Of a DNA stretch of 64,000 nucleotides, positions 41,100-50,615 are shown piece by piece. How positions within the stretch are numbered: position 1 is the first letter of the stretch; the number at the start of each line of letters is the position of its first letter. The notes beneath the pieces are model-generated. The model ran no database searches and was not told where the DNA came from. It saw nothing but the letters and a program-made list of their open reading frames with translations. The DNA is from a bacterium (GTDB lineage: Bacteria > Zixibacteria > MSB-5A5 > GN15 > FEB-12). Location of the stretch: the NCBI GenBank assembly GCA_016708025.1, contig JADJGQ010000001.1, forward strand, positions 558,001-622,000, given 5' to 3'. Made by a program: the position numbers and the translations under genes.

Positions 41100-44000
41100 A
41101 TGAAGCGGTTGACATCTTTGTTCACCCTACTCATATGCAGCTTCGCGGCATTCCTGCTCGCTGCCCCGATGGCAGTGGCCCAGGAGGAGCCGGATCCGCT
41201 GACGGATCCCGCGTGGACTCCTGAGATTACGCTGCAGCCGGACACCAGTTACAATCTTTGTACTGGTGATTCTGCCTGTTTCTGGGTAAGCGGGTATGAC
41301 TTTGACGCCTCGGATTCGCTGACTCTGACCCTGCTTGATGGGCCGATCAGCTATGCGCCGAAGAAGCTCGGTCGCGAATTTACCGAGCATATCTGCTTCG
41401 CGCCTTCAGAATCCGGTACCTATCGTTTTATCTGGCAGCTCTCCGACAAATCCAACCGCAAAGATACGGACACTGCCTTTTATACGATCGTGTACAATCA
41501 GCGCCCGACCGCTCTCGACAAGTATTCCTCTGCTAAGTTCTGCTACGGACCGGAGACACGTAAGATCCAGGTCCATGCTACGGACCCCGATGGCGATATC
41601 CTGACCTACACGCTTTTGTCCGGTTCCGGATCAATGAACTCCAGTACCGGTCTCCTGCAGTATCTGCCTGCAGGCGAGGGGATTTTCAATTTCACCTATG
41701 AAGTGCGCGATCGCTGCTCTGCCGACACAGGCACTGTGGTTGATACGATCACGCTCAATCAAAAGCCGTATTTCGCCTGGACGGACTCGACTTTCTATCT
41801 CTGCGCGCCCGACGAGATCTGCGCCATTCTCACCGGGATCGATCCCGAGGGATTGGATATGGAGATCCGACTTGAGGCCGGAGATGGCACCCTGACTCGT
41901 TTGTCGGACTCGACTGCGAAACTTTGCTTTAACCCGATGGATGTTGATTCGGCGACTTACACCTTTATCGTCTGTGTGGCCGACCGCTGTCCCGCGGGTT
42001 CCCTGACCGAAGAGACCACGGCCTGGCCGGTCTGCTACAAAGACACTCTGCATGTGACCGTGATCATCAATCGCCCCCCGCAGCTTGCCTGCCCGGAATC
42101 AATCGATCTTGGCAATTGCCACTCCGAAGGTTGTTTCGAGATCAGCGCGATCGACCCTGAGGGTGGGGCCTTGACCTATGAAATACTCTCGGACAACGCC
42201 ACAATCGATGGCACCACCATTTGCGTCACCGGCGAAGGCGACAGCCTGATGGTGATGGTCCGGGTCATTGACGACTGTGATAACGCCGACACGTGCACCA
42301 TCCCCGTGAAACGGGGTATCGGTCACCCGCCGTATGTCACTTTGCCGAACGACTTCTCGATGACCGTCTGTCAGCCCGAGGAGATCTGCTTTGACGCGTT
42401 TGCCGATGATCAGGATTTCGATATCGCCACCGTCGTCACTAATTTTGGCACTTACGACCCGAACGCAAATCGAATTTGCTTCACCGCCGATACCACCGGC
42501 ACCTATGCGATTATCTTGACCGCCACGGATCAGTGCGGTTCGATGGACAGCGATACCATTTTCGTCCAGGTCCAGGTCAATCGGTTACCGATCGTGCAGT
42601 TCAGCGAAACGCTTGATTCGGCGATCTGTTTTACCGGTGAGCTTTGTTATGACCTGTCGATATTTGATGATAATCTCAAGTCCGTTTGGACCAGCTATGG
42701 CACATACAACCCCGAAACCGGCAAGCTCTGCTTCACGCCTTTAAATTCGGGGACATTCACTGTCATCGCGCGCGCCACGGATGACTGCAATAAGATTGCG
42801 GAAGATACCTTGACCGTGGTGGTCACCATTGGATCAGCGCCGGTGATTTCGCCGATGCTGGACACGACAGTAACGCTCTGTCAGCCTACGTATGTCTGTT
42901 TGCCGGTCACCATCACCGACCCCGAAAACGATATCGCTTCGATTGCCGTGAATCGCGGCCAGTTGAAGAATGGCACCGTCTGCTTTGTGCCCTATTCGCA
43001 GGGAGCTTATCCGGTTATCGTGACGGTAACCGATGGTTGCGGGTTCACTGTCGCCGATACGGCCATCGTGACTGTCAAGACCGACCAGGCAGTGGTTCTG
43101 AGCTGTCCCCGTGACACTACCATTTTCCTTTGTGAGCCCGAGACGCTTTGCTTCCCGGTTGGCGGGGTGCCTGCCGATGCGCGAGTAAGAGTCATCGGAA
43201 CTGCGGCATATTGGAACGTCGAAACGCAGTCGATCTGTTTTTACAGCGAATGCTGTCTTGAGAATACGATCAAGTTTGAAGTGACGACCGCGTGTGGCAC
43301 TGTCCGCTTCTGTGAATTCACCGTGAAGGTGAAGACAAACACGGCGCCGATCGTCCTGCTACCGCGTGACACGACGCTCGGTTCCTGCGCCAATGGCGAG
43401 ATCTGCCTGCCAGTAGGGATCAGCGATCAGGATAACAATATCGTTTCTGTACAGGCGACTGGCGGCACCTATGACCAGAGCCGCGGCATTGTCTGCGTGA
43501 ACACTGCCAATGGTGGCACGTTTGTGGTCACCGTCGCAGCCACCGATGCGTGCGGAGCGACTTCCAGCGATAATATCACCATCACGACAGTCAACAACCT
43601 GCCGCCGATGGTTGACTTTGGTCCAACCGATACCCTTTTCGAACAGTGCGCCCCGACGCAGATCTGTCTGCCGATAGCGATTGCGGACGGGAATAACAAT
43701 CTACAATCGATTACCACCGCTCTTGGTCGTTATGACGCGGAACTTCGGGCTATCTGCTTTGTGCCTGAGGGTGCCGGTCAGTACTGCGCCGAAGTAGTGG
43801 TGATGGATAGCTGCGGTGTCTCTGATACCGCGAACCTCTGTGTGACGGTGATCGCCAGCGAGTATGTCGGATTGACCTGTCCTCCGGCGACCGACCCGAT
43901 CACGATCTGTGGCCCGGATACGCTCTGCTATCAGATCGGCGTGACGGGGCCGTACTCCAGCCTTTCCACCAGCTACGGCACTCTGGACGGGACCACGCTC

Positions 44001-47000
44001 TGTATTCCGATCGACACTACCGGGACATATACGGTCCTGGTTATTGCCACTGGAAGCTGCAATGCCGACACCTGCGCCGTGATCGTGCCGGTCCAAGCGT
44101 CCACTCCTGTTGATGTTGCCTGCCCGGGCACTGACACTAGTCTCTTTGTTTGTGCTCTGCCTATCAATCTGCAGTTCCCCGTAACGATCACCGGAACTGT
44201 TGATCAGATGACTGTCTTCCCGGCCGGAGCGTTCTACGAAGCTGGGTTCATCAAGATGGCGGTGACAGAGCCCGGTACCTATGAAGTTGGTATCGTTGTC
44301 GAAAATGGCTGCAGTAAGGACTCGTGTTCGTTCGGGTTGACCGTGAATGTTAACCAGCCGCCTATGGTGGTGGCGTCACCTGATACGACCATCCTGCTCT
44401 GCGGTGATACCGGCTATGTCGCGTTCACCTATACAGTGAGCGACCCGGATGGAAACATCAGCGAGATAACCAGCTCGCTTGGGATCATCGAAGACGACCT
44501 TGTCATCTTCCGCCCGACGGCGGCAGGAAGTTATCCAGTTGTTCTGACGGTCAAAGACGCCTGCGGCAAGGTTGACCAAGATACCACCGTGGTGACTGTC
44601 GTAACAGTGCCACGTGTCGATATAAACTGTCCGCCCAGCCCGATCACCCGCCTCGTCACGTTGCCTGACACGGTTCGTGTAGCGGTCGGCATTACGCCGG
44701 CGAACATACCTGTTCAGGTACTCCCCGATGGCTATTATGACTGGGCGACCGGCGAGGTAGTGGTGTATGCACCGACCTCCGGAAATTACACCTATACCCT
44801 GATAGTCAACGGTGACTGCAATACGGATACCTGCACCCTTAAGTTGGAGTTGGGTCAGTATTTCCCGCCGTTTGTCGAGTGCATTGGGTCGGTCGATACT
44901 CTTCTCTGCTTGACCGGGATAGACACCATCTGTCTGCCGGTGAGCGTTTCCGGTACCGGAATCTCTGTTTCAGTCTCCCCGTACGGAACCTACGAGAATG
45001 GCAATCTTTGCCTGCCGGTTTCAGAGTCTGGCACGTATACGATGCAGATCATTGCGAGCAACGCTCAGGAAGCAGACACCTGCTACTCGACCATAGTAGT
45101 TCGGTCAAATTCGGCCCCGTCTGTGTCGCTCTCTGAGCCGTTCTCGGCCAGTATCTGCGACCAGACCGACGTAGTCTGCTATGACCTAACCTCGACCGAC
45201 CTCGACGAGAATATTGCGTCTGTTGTGACCAATCTTGGTGCTCCGGTCTTCCAGAGCGGACGTGTTCAGTACTGCTTCAGCCCGGATACAGCGGGCGTTT
45301 ATCGAGTGATCGCCGAAGTGGTCGATTCCTGCGGTTTGACTGCATTCGATACAACCTTTATCACGGTTGAGATTAATGTTCCGCCGCTCGTGACACTCGG
45401 ACTGGATCAGTCGGGGACATTCTGCGCCGGCCAGACGATCTGTCTGCCGTTGACGATCACTGACGACAATATCGAAAATGTCCAGGTCACCGGTGGTGTG
45501 TACAATGCTGAGACCGGCGAAGTCTGTGTCGAAAGCGTTGAGCCCGGTACGTACACGATCATTGCGACCGCCACCGATAGCTGCGGCGCCATGGATGCTG
45601 ATACCGCAGTCGTGACTGTCAATCCGAATACCGCCCCGACAGCCATGCTTGGCGCGGATACGACGGTTTATCTCTGCAAGCCAGTGAATGTCTGCCTGCC
45701 GCTTACTTATAGTGATCTGGATGGCAATATTGCCAGCGTCACTGTCAATCGCGGACAGATCAGCAACGGCACCGTCTGTTTTGTGCCGTACTCGCAGGGG
45801 ACCTATCCGATCATCGTGACTGTGACCGACTCCTGTGGCCTGCAGGACGTCGACACCGCGCTGGTGACGGTGCAGACCGATCAGGCGATCAGCCTGACCT
45901 GTCCGACTGATACGACGATCTTCTTGTGTGAGCCGGATACGCTTTGCTTCCCGCTGGGTGGCGTGCCCGCCGGTGCGACAGTTGTCGTGCGCGGAACTGC
46001 GGCCTATTGGGATGCGCAGAAACAGTCAGTCTGCTTCTACAGCGAGTGCTGTCTGCAGAATACGATCAGTGTCGATGTCTTCTCCGCCTGCGGTTCGACC
46101 TTCACTTGCGAGTTCACGGTTAACGTAAAGACCAACACAGCTCCGATCGTGCTGCTGCCGCATGACACCACGATTGTCCAGTGCGATCTCACTCAGATCT
46201 GCATTCCAGTTGGGATCACTGATAACGACCACAACCTGACGGGAGTCTCGGCGACCGGTGGAACCTATGATGCCTCCCGCGGCGTTGTCTGCTTCACACC
46301 GACCGCCTCCGGCCGCTACACTATCTCAGTGACGGCGACGGATGCTTGCGGCAAGATTGGCACCGATCAGATCCAGGTCACGGTTCGTTTGAATACCAAG
46401 CCGTTTGTCCTCTATACGCCAGGCGACACGCTCTATACGCAGTGCGAATTTGAGACGATCTGCTTGCCGATCCAGATCGTCGATGTCGACAACAATGTCA
46501 CGTCGATCAATGTGATTGGCGGTACCTACGATGCGGCAAACAATCAGGTCTGTTTCCTGCCGACTGCGGCCGGCCGAGTGTATGTCTCGATCGTCGCGAC
46601 CGATGCGTGCGGACTGAAAGATTCGATCCGGATCTGGGTCCATGTCAACGCTGGTGGAGTCGCGGAAATAGCGTGCAACACCGTTCCGACCCAGACGCTT
46701 TGCGCTCCGCAGCAGGTCTGCGTGCCGCTGGCGATCACCGGGCATGATTACACGGTTTCGACTACTCTCGGAATCTGGTCAGCCGGTACTCTCTGTTTTG
46801 ATGCTGATACCAGCGGGCTCTACACGATTCGAGTGATCGCGTCGGGTAGCTGCACTTCTGATACCTGTGTGGTGAACGTGCCGGTCACCATTCAGCCTGC
46901 AGTAGAATTCACCTCGTGTCCGGGGAATCAGACGGCCTTCCTTTGCGGCCCTGACACCCTCTGTTACACGTTTGCTGTCTCTTCGTCAGCGACCAATGTT

Positions 47001-49679
47001 CGCGTAAGCACCGGCGGCTTTATTAACGGCAACCAGATCTGTGTGCCGATCACGTTGGCCGGAACCAAGACGGTTCGGTTGATCGCCGAAGGGCAGTGTG
47101 GAGTGGATACCTGTCTCTTCACGGTGACCTCGACTTTCAACAGTTCGCCGAACGTCACGGCTCGCGATAGTGCGCTGACGATCTGTACCTTGACAGAGAT
47201 TTGCATTCCGTTTGTCGCAACCGACCCGAATAATAACATTCAGACGATCACCAGTTCGCTGGGTCAGGTTGTCGGTAGTTCCGTCTGCTTCACGCCTCCG
47301 TCGTTCGGAGTACACACGATCACCATTACGGCAACCGACTCTTGCGGTATGGCGTACCAGAAGCAGGTGCGCGTCACCGTTAATCTGGGACCGAGCGCCG
47401 TGATCGTTTGCCCTGAAGGTGACCAATTCGTGTCGCTCTGCAAGCCCGACTCGGTGCATATCATTGTCCCGATCTCGCCGAGCGGCGCTACCGTGACTGT
47501 ACTTCCGGCGGGACGCTACAATCCAACGACAGGACGAGTCTCGGTCTATGTGACAACGGGGGGGACGTATCCGATCACGGTGATCGCGGCCTCACAGTGC
47601 GGCGCGGATACCTGTACGTTTAATCTGAAAGTTGACATGGGACAGGCTCCGGCGGTTACCTGCCCAGGCACTGTCGATACGACAATGTGTCTCGTGACAC
47701 CTCAGCAGCTCTGCTTCCCGGTGACTGTGACTGGCACGGGAGTCCAGGTGACAGTTACTCCGGCCGGCGCGACTTACCAGGCAGGATTTGTCTGCGTGCC
47801 GGTGACAACGGCTGGCCAGTTCTACGTGAAGGTCAGCGCGACGGGCACCTGTGGCACGGCCGTTTGCTCGACCCTGGTGGATCTGACAGCGAATCAGCGT
47901 CCATCGCTTACGCTGCCGGTTGGTCTGAGCTACGAACGTTGCCCGGATGACACGAACACTATATGTGTTTCCGGTATCTCGGCCACCGATGCTGAGAGCG
48001 CGGTGACTGTGACCAAGCTCTGTGGACCGGGAACGCTTTCCGCTGATGTTAACGGCTACAAGATTTGCTTCAAGCCGGAATCGGTGACTCCCCAGAAGTT
48101 CTGCATTCAGGTTACCGATGGTTGCCATACGCTCGTCGATACTCTGGATATCAATATCACGCTGAAACCGGATTGCGATGTCTGCGCCCGGGTTGAGATC
48201 GATGGCGGCACCTGCACGCCGGTCGGCCTCCGCAAGGCGGCTGATCTGCGGATCAAAACCAACGATCCGATCGGCGGATTCGACCTTTTGATCACCTACG
48301 ATCCATCGGCACTCTCATTCCAGACCGCCTTGATCTCCGGCACCGATATTCAGGGATGGGAGTATTTCACGTACAATCTGAACAGTGCGTCCTGCGGTTC
48401 AGCCTGTCCGCCCGGATTGGTTCGACTGATCGGTATAGCCGAAGTCAATAATGGCTCGAACCATCCGCCGGATTCTACCTTCCTCCCGGATGGCATGCTG
48501 GTCAGGATGGAGTACCAGGTTTCTAACAACCAGAACCTGGGTGACCAGTTCGTCCCGATCTCCTTCGTCTGGTATGATTGCGGCGACAACTCGTTCTCAG
48601 ACAAAACTGGTAACGTTCTGTATATCGATAAGCGGATCTACAATGCAGAAGGTATCCTGATCTGGGACGAAGAGAACAATACGCTTTATCCGGAGAGCAG
48701 CCGCCAGTTCGGTATGGGTGCTCCTGATAACTGCCTCAGTTCCGGGGCAAAGGGTATGCCGCTCCGCTGTGTGGACTTCGTCAACGGTGGTATCTGCATC
48801 ATCCATCCGGATTCGATCGATGACCGTGGTGATATCAACCTGAATGACCAGGCGTATGAGATCGCCGATGCGGTCTTGTTCAGCCGCTATTTCATCTATG
48901 GCTTGTCTGTCTTTGTCATCAATCAGGCTGGACAGATCGCTGCCACCGATGTCAATGCCGATGGACTGACCCTGACCGTGGCCGATCTGACCACCCTGAT
49001 CCGAGTGGTGGTTGGCGATATCCCGCCGATCCCCAAACTCTCACCGTATCAGGAATACCTGACGGTCTCTACGGAGCCGAGTGATGGTGCGATAAGGATC
49101 AACACGAATGCCGTCAGTACAATCGGTGCGGCGTACCTGGTTTGCAAGGTGCCAAGTGGCACAACGTTGGGCGAACCACGCCTGCTCGGTTCTGCCTCAG
49201 GTATGGAACTGATCAGTTCGGTTGAGAACGGCGAGCTTCGCCTGCTGATCTTCAACATCGGTAAGAACCGGATCGAAGCCGGCAAACAGTCGCTGGTAGA
49301 GATTCCAGTGGTTGGGGATGGCGGACTCAGCATCCTGAAAGCCGACTTCTGCGACTATGAGGGACGTCCTTACGTAACGGCATCGAAGAACAGTTCAATG
49401 CCGGGCAGTTTCACGCTGGCGCAGAACTATCCGAATCCGTTCAACCCGAGCACGACCATCAGTTTCGCGCTCCCTAACGCCGCGGCCTGGCAACTGACGA
49501 TCTACAATGTCAATGGTGGTGTTGTACGCGAATTTGCCGGTGATAGCGAAGCGGGAGTGAACGAACTGGTCTGGGATGGCACGGCGGACAACGGCACGAC
49601 GGTGGCCTCTGGCGTCTACTTCTACCGCCTGCAGGCAGGCTCTCTCAGCCAGACCAAGAAGATGATGCTCTTGAAATAG
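41100..49679 (+). CDS. Giant secreted Cys-rich repeat protein with cohesin-, dockerin- and FlgD/sorting-like C-terminus
   Basis: 2859 aa from ATG 41100 (GGAGGA upstream). A signal peptide (LFTLLICSFAAFLLAAPMAVAQ) is followed by about 27 immunoglobulin/cadherin-like modules of about 84 residues each. Typical marks are DTT-x2-x-C near the start, C[LF]P, D-x-DNNI, a Gly-Tyr or GTY turn, V-C-F-x-P and AT-D-x-CG near the end. Nearly every module has several Cys, so disulphides are likely. Four divergent modules come first, then two copies of an 11-module block, then one more. Next come a cohesin-like domain (about 2358-2520), a dockerin-like EF-hand pair (about 2573-2640; GDINLND and DVNADG), and a FlgD-like C-terminal domain with NYPNPFNPSTT (about 2769-2859), of the kind used for sorting or surface anchoring in FCB bacteria. 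It stands alone with its own promoter and terminator. Role inferred: surface fibre, adhesin or scaffold. Confidence 0.88.
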   Translation: MKRLTSLFTLLICSFAAFLLAAPMAVAQEEPDPLTDPAWTPEITLQPDTSYNLCTGDSACFWVSGYDFDASDSLTLTLLDGPISYAPKKLGREFTEHICFAPSESGTYRFIWQLSDKSNRKDTDTAFYTIVYNQRPTALDKYSSAKFCYGPETRKIQVHATDPDGDILTYTLLSGSGSMNSSTGLLQYLPAGEGIFNFTYEVRDRCSADTGTVVDTITLNQKPYFAWTDSTFYLCAPDEICAILTGIDPEGLDMEIRLEAGDGTLTRLSDSTAKLCFNPMDVDSATYTFIVCVADRCPAGSLTEETTAWPVCYKDTLHVTVIINRPPQLACPESIDLGNCHSEGCFEISAIDPEGGALTYEILSDNATIDGTTICVTGEGDSLMVMVRVIDDCDNADTCTIPVKRGIGHPPYVTLPNDFSMTVCQPEEICFDAFADDQDFDIATVVTNFGTYDPNANRICFTADTTGTYAIILTATDQCGSMDSDTIFVQVQVNRLPIVQFSETLDSAICFTGELCYDLSIFDDNLKSVWTSYGTYNPETGKLCFTPLNSGTFTVIARATDDCNKIAEDTLTVVVTIGSAPVISPMLDTTVTLCQPTYVCLPVTITDPENDIASIAVNRGQLKNGTVCFVPYSQGAYPVIVTVTDGCGFTVADTAIVTVKTDQAVVLSCPRDTTIFLCEPETLCFPVGGVPADARVRVIGTAAYWNVETQSICFYSECCLENTIKFEVTTACGTVRFCEFTVKVKTNTAPIVLLPRDTTLGSCANGEICLPVGISDQDNNIVSVQATGGTYDQSRGIVCVNTANGGTFVVTVAATDACGATSSDNITITTVNNLPPMVDFGPTDTLFEQCAPTQICLPIAIADGNNNLQSITTALGRYDAELRAICFVPEGAGQYCAEVVVMDSCGVSDTANLCVTVIASEYVGLTCPPATDPITICGPDTLCYQIGVTGPYSSLSTSYGTLDGTTLCIPIDTTGTYTVLVIATGSCNADTCAVIVPVQASTPVDVACPGTDTSLFVCALPINLQFPVTITGTVDQMTVFPAGAFYEAGFIKMAVTEPGTYEVGIVVENGCSKDSCSFGLTVNVNQPPMVVASPDTTILLCGDTGYVAFTYTVSDPDGNISEITSSLGIIEDDLVIFRPTAAGSYPVVLTVKDACGKVDQDTTVVTVVTVPRVDINCPPSPITRLVTLPDTVRVAVGITPANIPVQVLPDGYYDWATGEVVVYAPTSGNYTYTLIVNGDCNTDTCTLKLELGQYFPPFVECIGSVDTLLCLTGIDTICLPVSVSGTGISVSVSPYGTYENGNLCLPVSESGTYTMQIIASNAQEADTCYSTIVVRSNSAPSVSLSEPFSASICDQTDVVCYDLTSTDLDENIASVVTNLGAPVFQSGRVQYCFSPDTAGVYRVIAEVVDSCGLTAFDTTFITVEINVPPLVTLGLDQSGTFCAGQTICLPLTITDDNIENVQVTGGVYNAETGEVCVESVEPGTYTIIATATDSCGAMDADTAVVTVNPNTAPTAMLGADTTVYLCKPVNVCLPLTYSDLDGNIASVTVNRGQISNGTVCFVPYSQGTYPIIVTVTDSCGLQDVDTALVTVQTDQAISLTCPTDTTIFLCEPDTLCFPLGGVPAGATVVVRGTAAYWDAQKQSVCFYSECCLQNTISVDVFSACGSTFTCEFTVNVKTNTAPIVLLPHDTTIVQCDLTQICIPVGITDNDHNLTGVSATGGTYDASRGVVCFTPTASGRYTISVTATDACGKIGTDQIQVTVRLNTKPFVLYTPGDTLYTQCEFETICLPIQIVDVDNNVTSINVIGGTYDAANNQVCFLPTAAGRVYVSIVATDACGLKDSIRIWVHVNAGGVAEIACNTVPTQTLCAPQQVCVPLAITGHDYTVSTTLGIWSAGTLCFDADTSGLYTIRVIASGSCTSDTCVVNVPVTIQPAVEFTSCPGNQTAFLCGPDTLCYTFAVSSSATNVRVSTGGFINGNQICVPITLAGTKTVRLIAEGQCGVDTCLFTVTSTFNSSPNVTARDSALTICTLTEICIPFVATDPNNNIQTITSSLGQVVGSSVCFTPPSFGVHTITITATDSCGMAYQKQVRVTVNLGPSAVIVCPEGDQFVSLCKPDSVHIIVPISPSGATVTVLPAGRYNPTTGRVSVYVTTGGTYPITVIAASQCGADTCTFNLKVDMGQAPAVTCPGTVDTTMCLVTPQQLCFPVTVTGTGVQVTVTPAGATYQAGFVCVPVTTAGQFYVKVSATGTCGTAVCSTLVDLTANQRPSLTLPVGLSYERCPDDTNTICVSGISATDAESAVTVTKLCGPGTLSADVNGYKICFKPESVTPQKFCIQVTDGCHTLVDTLDINITLKPDCDVCARVEIDGGTCTPVGLRKAADLRIKTNDPIGGFDLLITYDPSALSFQTALISGTDIQGWEYFTYNLNSASCGSACPPGLVRLIGIAEVNNGSNHPPDSTFLPDGMLVRMEYQVSNNQNLGDQFVPISFVWYDCGDNSFSDKTGNVLYIDKRIYNAEGILIWDEENNTLYPESSRQFGMGAPDNCLSSGAKGMPLRCVDFVNGGICIIHPDSIDDRGDINLNDQAYEIADAVLFSRYFIYGLSVFVINQAGQIAATDVNADGLTLTVADLTTLIRVVVGDIPPIPKLSPYQEYLTVSTEPSDGAIRINTNAVSTIGAAYLVCKVPSGTTLGEPRLLGSASGMELISSVENGELRLLIFNIGKNRIEAGKQSLVEIPVVGDGGLSILKADFCDYEGRPYVTASKNSSMPGSFTLAQNYPNPFNPSTTISFALPNAAAWQLTIYNVNGGVVREFAGDSEAGVNELVWDGTADNGTTVASGVYFYRLQAGSLSQTKKMMLLK
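42324..45107 (+). repeat. First copy of an 11-module block in the giant gene
   Basis: Eleven modules that match, one by one and in the same order, the modules in the following block. Diagnostic pairs: module 3 (both with NGTVCFVPYSQG), module 4 (both with TTIFLCEP, GTAAYW and CFYSECCL), module 5 (both starting TAPIVLLP) and module 11 (both with PV-x-V-x-GTG). Length about 2784 bases. Confidence 0.8.
45108..47892 (+). repeat. Second copy of the 11-module block
   Basis: Directly follows the first copy and has almost the same length (about 2785 bases). Similarity is highest in modules 3-5 and lower elsewhere, so the duplication is old or has been partly homogenised. Confidence 0.8.
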
Positions 49680-49711
49680 ACAGAGAATCCCCTTTTATCT
49701 TTCCTCAGGAA

Positions 49712-49746
49712 GCGCCCTGGAGCTGTTAGCAGGGCGCTTTCTTTTT
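49712..49746 (+). terminator. Terminator between the giant gene and rlmH
   Basis: An eight-base perfect stem (GCGCCCTG with CAGGGCGC), ten-base loop, then TTTCTTTTT on the plus strand. It lies 32 bases after the giant gene's stop and just before the convergent rlmH stop. Confidence 0.85.
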
Positions 49747-49750
49747 GGTG

Positions 49751-50221
49751 CTATTTGTGGTAGCCGGTATTGTGAAGGATGGTGAAGCCGCGATAGAGCT
49801 GCTCCAGCAGCACCAGGCGAACCAGTTGATGCGAATACGTGAGCGGGGAGAGGGAGAGGATCAGGTTGGCCGCGCCAGTGATCTGTGCGTCCAGTCCGAA
49901 TGGCCCGCCGATGACAAAGGTCACCACTCCGCCGCTGCTCACCTGCCACCGTTCGAGCTGCTTGGCCAATTCACGCGAATCATATCCGGATCCCGAGTCG
50001 GCCAATGCAATGATCATCCCTTTGCCAAGCTTCTCCTTGAGAATAGATGCTTCCTGCCGCTTGATTTCGTCCGGGCTCAATGAGGATGAGGTTTTGGGTG
50101 AGGGGAGAGGGACGATTTCGAGAGTGGCGTACTTGGATAGGAGCTTGGCGTAATGATTGATCCCCTCGGTGACCCAGCGATCCTTGTCCTCACCGATAGT
50201 GACCAGCCGTACCTTAAGCAT
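49751..50221 (-). CDS. rlmH: 23S rRNA (pseudouridine1915-N3)-methyltransferase
   Basis: 156 aa SPOUT methyltransferase. Signatures: the N-terminal MLKVRLVTIGEDKD-x-W, IALADSGSGYDSRELAKQLE, VTFVIGGPFGLD and the closing LVLLEQLYRGFTILHNTGYHK (in part EQLYR and YHK). It methylates pseudouridine 1915 in helix 69 of 23S rRNA. It is the last gene of a minus-strand operon and overlaps yjbQ by eight bases. Confidence 0.96.
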   Translation of the reverse strand: MLKVRLVTIGEDKDRWVTEGINHYAKLLSKYATLEIVPLPSPKTSSSLSPDEIKRQEASILKEKLGKGMIIALADSGSGYDSRELAKQLERWQVSSGGVVTFVIGGPFGLDAQITGAANLILSLSPLTYSHQLVRLVLLEQLYRGFTILHNTGYHK

Positions 50222-50615
50222 CAGGAATCACCTTCACCAGTAGCTTGCGACTCCGCGGGCCATCAAACTCGCAAAAGTATACCCCCTGCCAGGTTCCCAG
50301 GACAAGTCGACCCCGTTCGAACAGCAGGGTCTGCGAGAAGCCCATCAACGATGCTTTGAGATGAGAGTCGGAGTTCCCTTCGGCGTGGTGGTAACCATCA
50401 GATTGGGGAATTTCCTGACGCAGCTTGTGAAGAAGGTCGCGACGCACATCCGGATCGGCATTTTCATTGATAGTGATCCCGGCAGTGGTATGCGGTACAA
50501 AACAGATCAGCTGGCCGCTTGGATACCCTGACGAATTGATGATCTCCTGAATGCGGGAGGTGATGTCGATGAATTCGTCCCGCGACTTGCTTTGAATGGA
50601 AAGTTCGTGGATCAC
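50214..50615 (-). CDS. yjbQ: YjbQ/UPF0047 family protein
   Basis: 133 aa. Family signatures: ICFVPHTTAGITINENADPDV (in parts), YHHAEGNSDSHLKASLMG and RLVLGTWQGVYFCEFDGPR. Members have been described as secondary thiamine-phosphate synthases, probably a side activity; the physiological role is open. It overlaps ftsY by four bases and rlmH by eight, so all three are translated together. Confidence 0.9.
   Translation of the reverse strand: MIHELSIQSKSRDEFIDITSRIQEIINSSGYPSGQLICFVPHTTAGITINENADPDVRRDLLHKLRQEIPQSDGYHHAEGNSDSHLKASLMGFSQTLLFERGRLVLGTWQGVYFCEFDGPRSRKLLVKVIPDA

Noticed and set aside
41100..48175. Short periodic DNA repeats in the giant gene as a CRISPR-like or integron-like array
   Set aside because: The repeats follow codon frame, differ in sequence and encode protein modules; there are no identical repeats with unique spacers.
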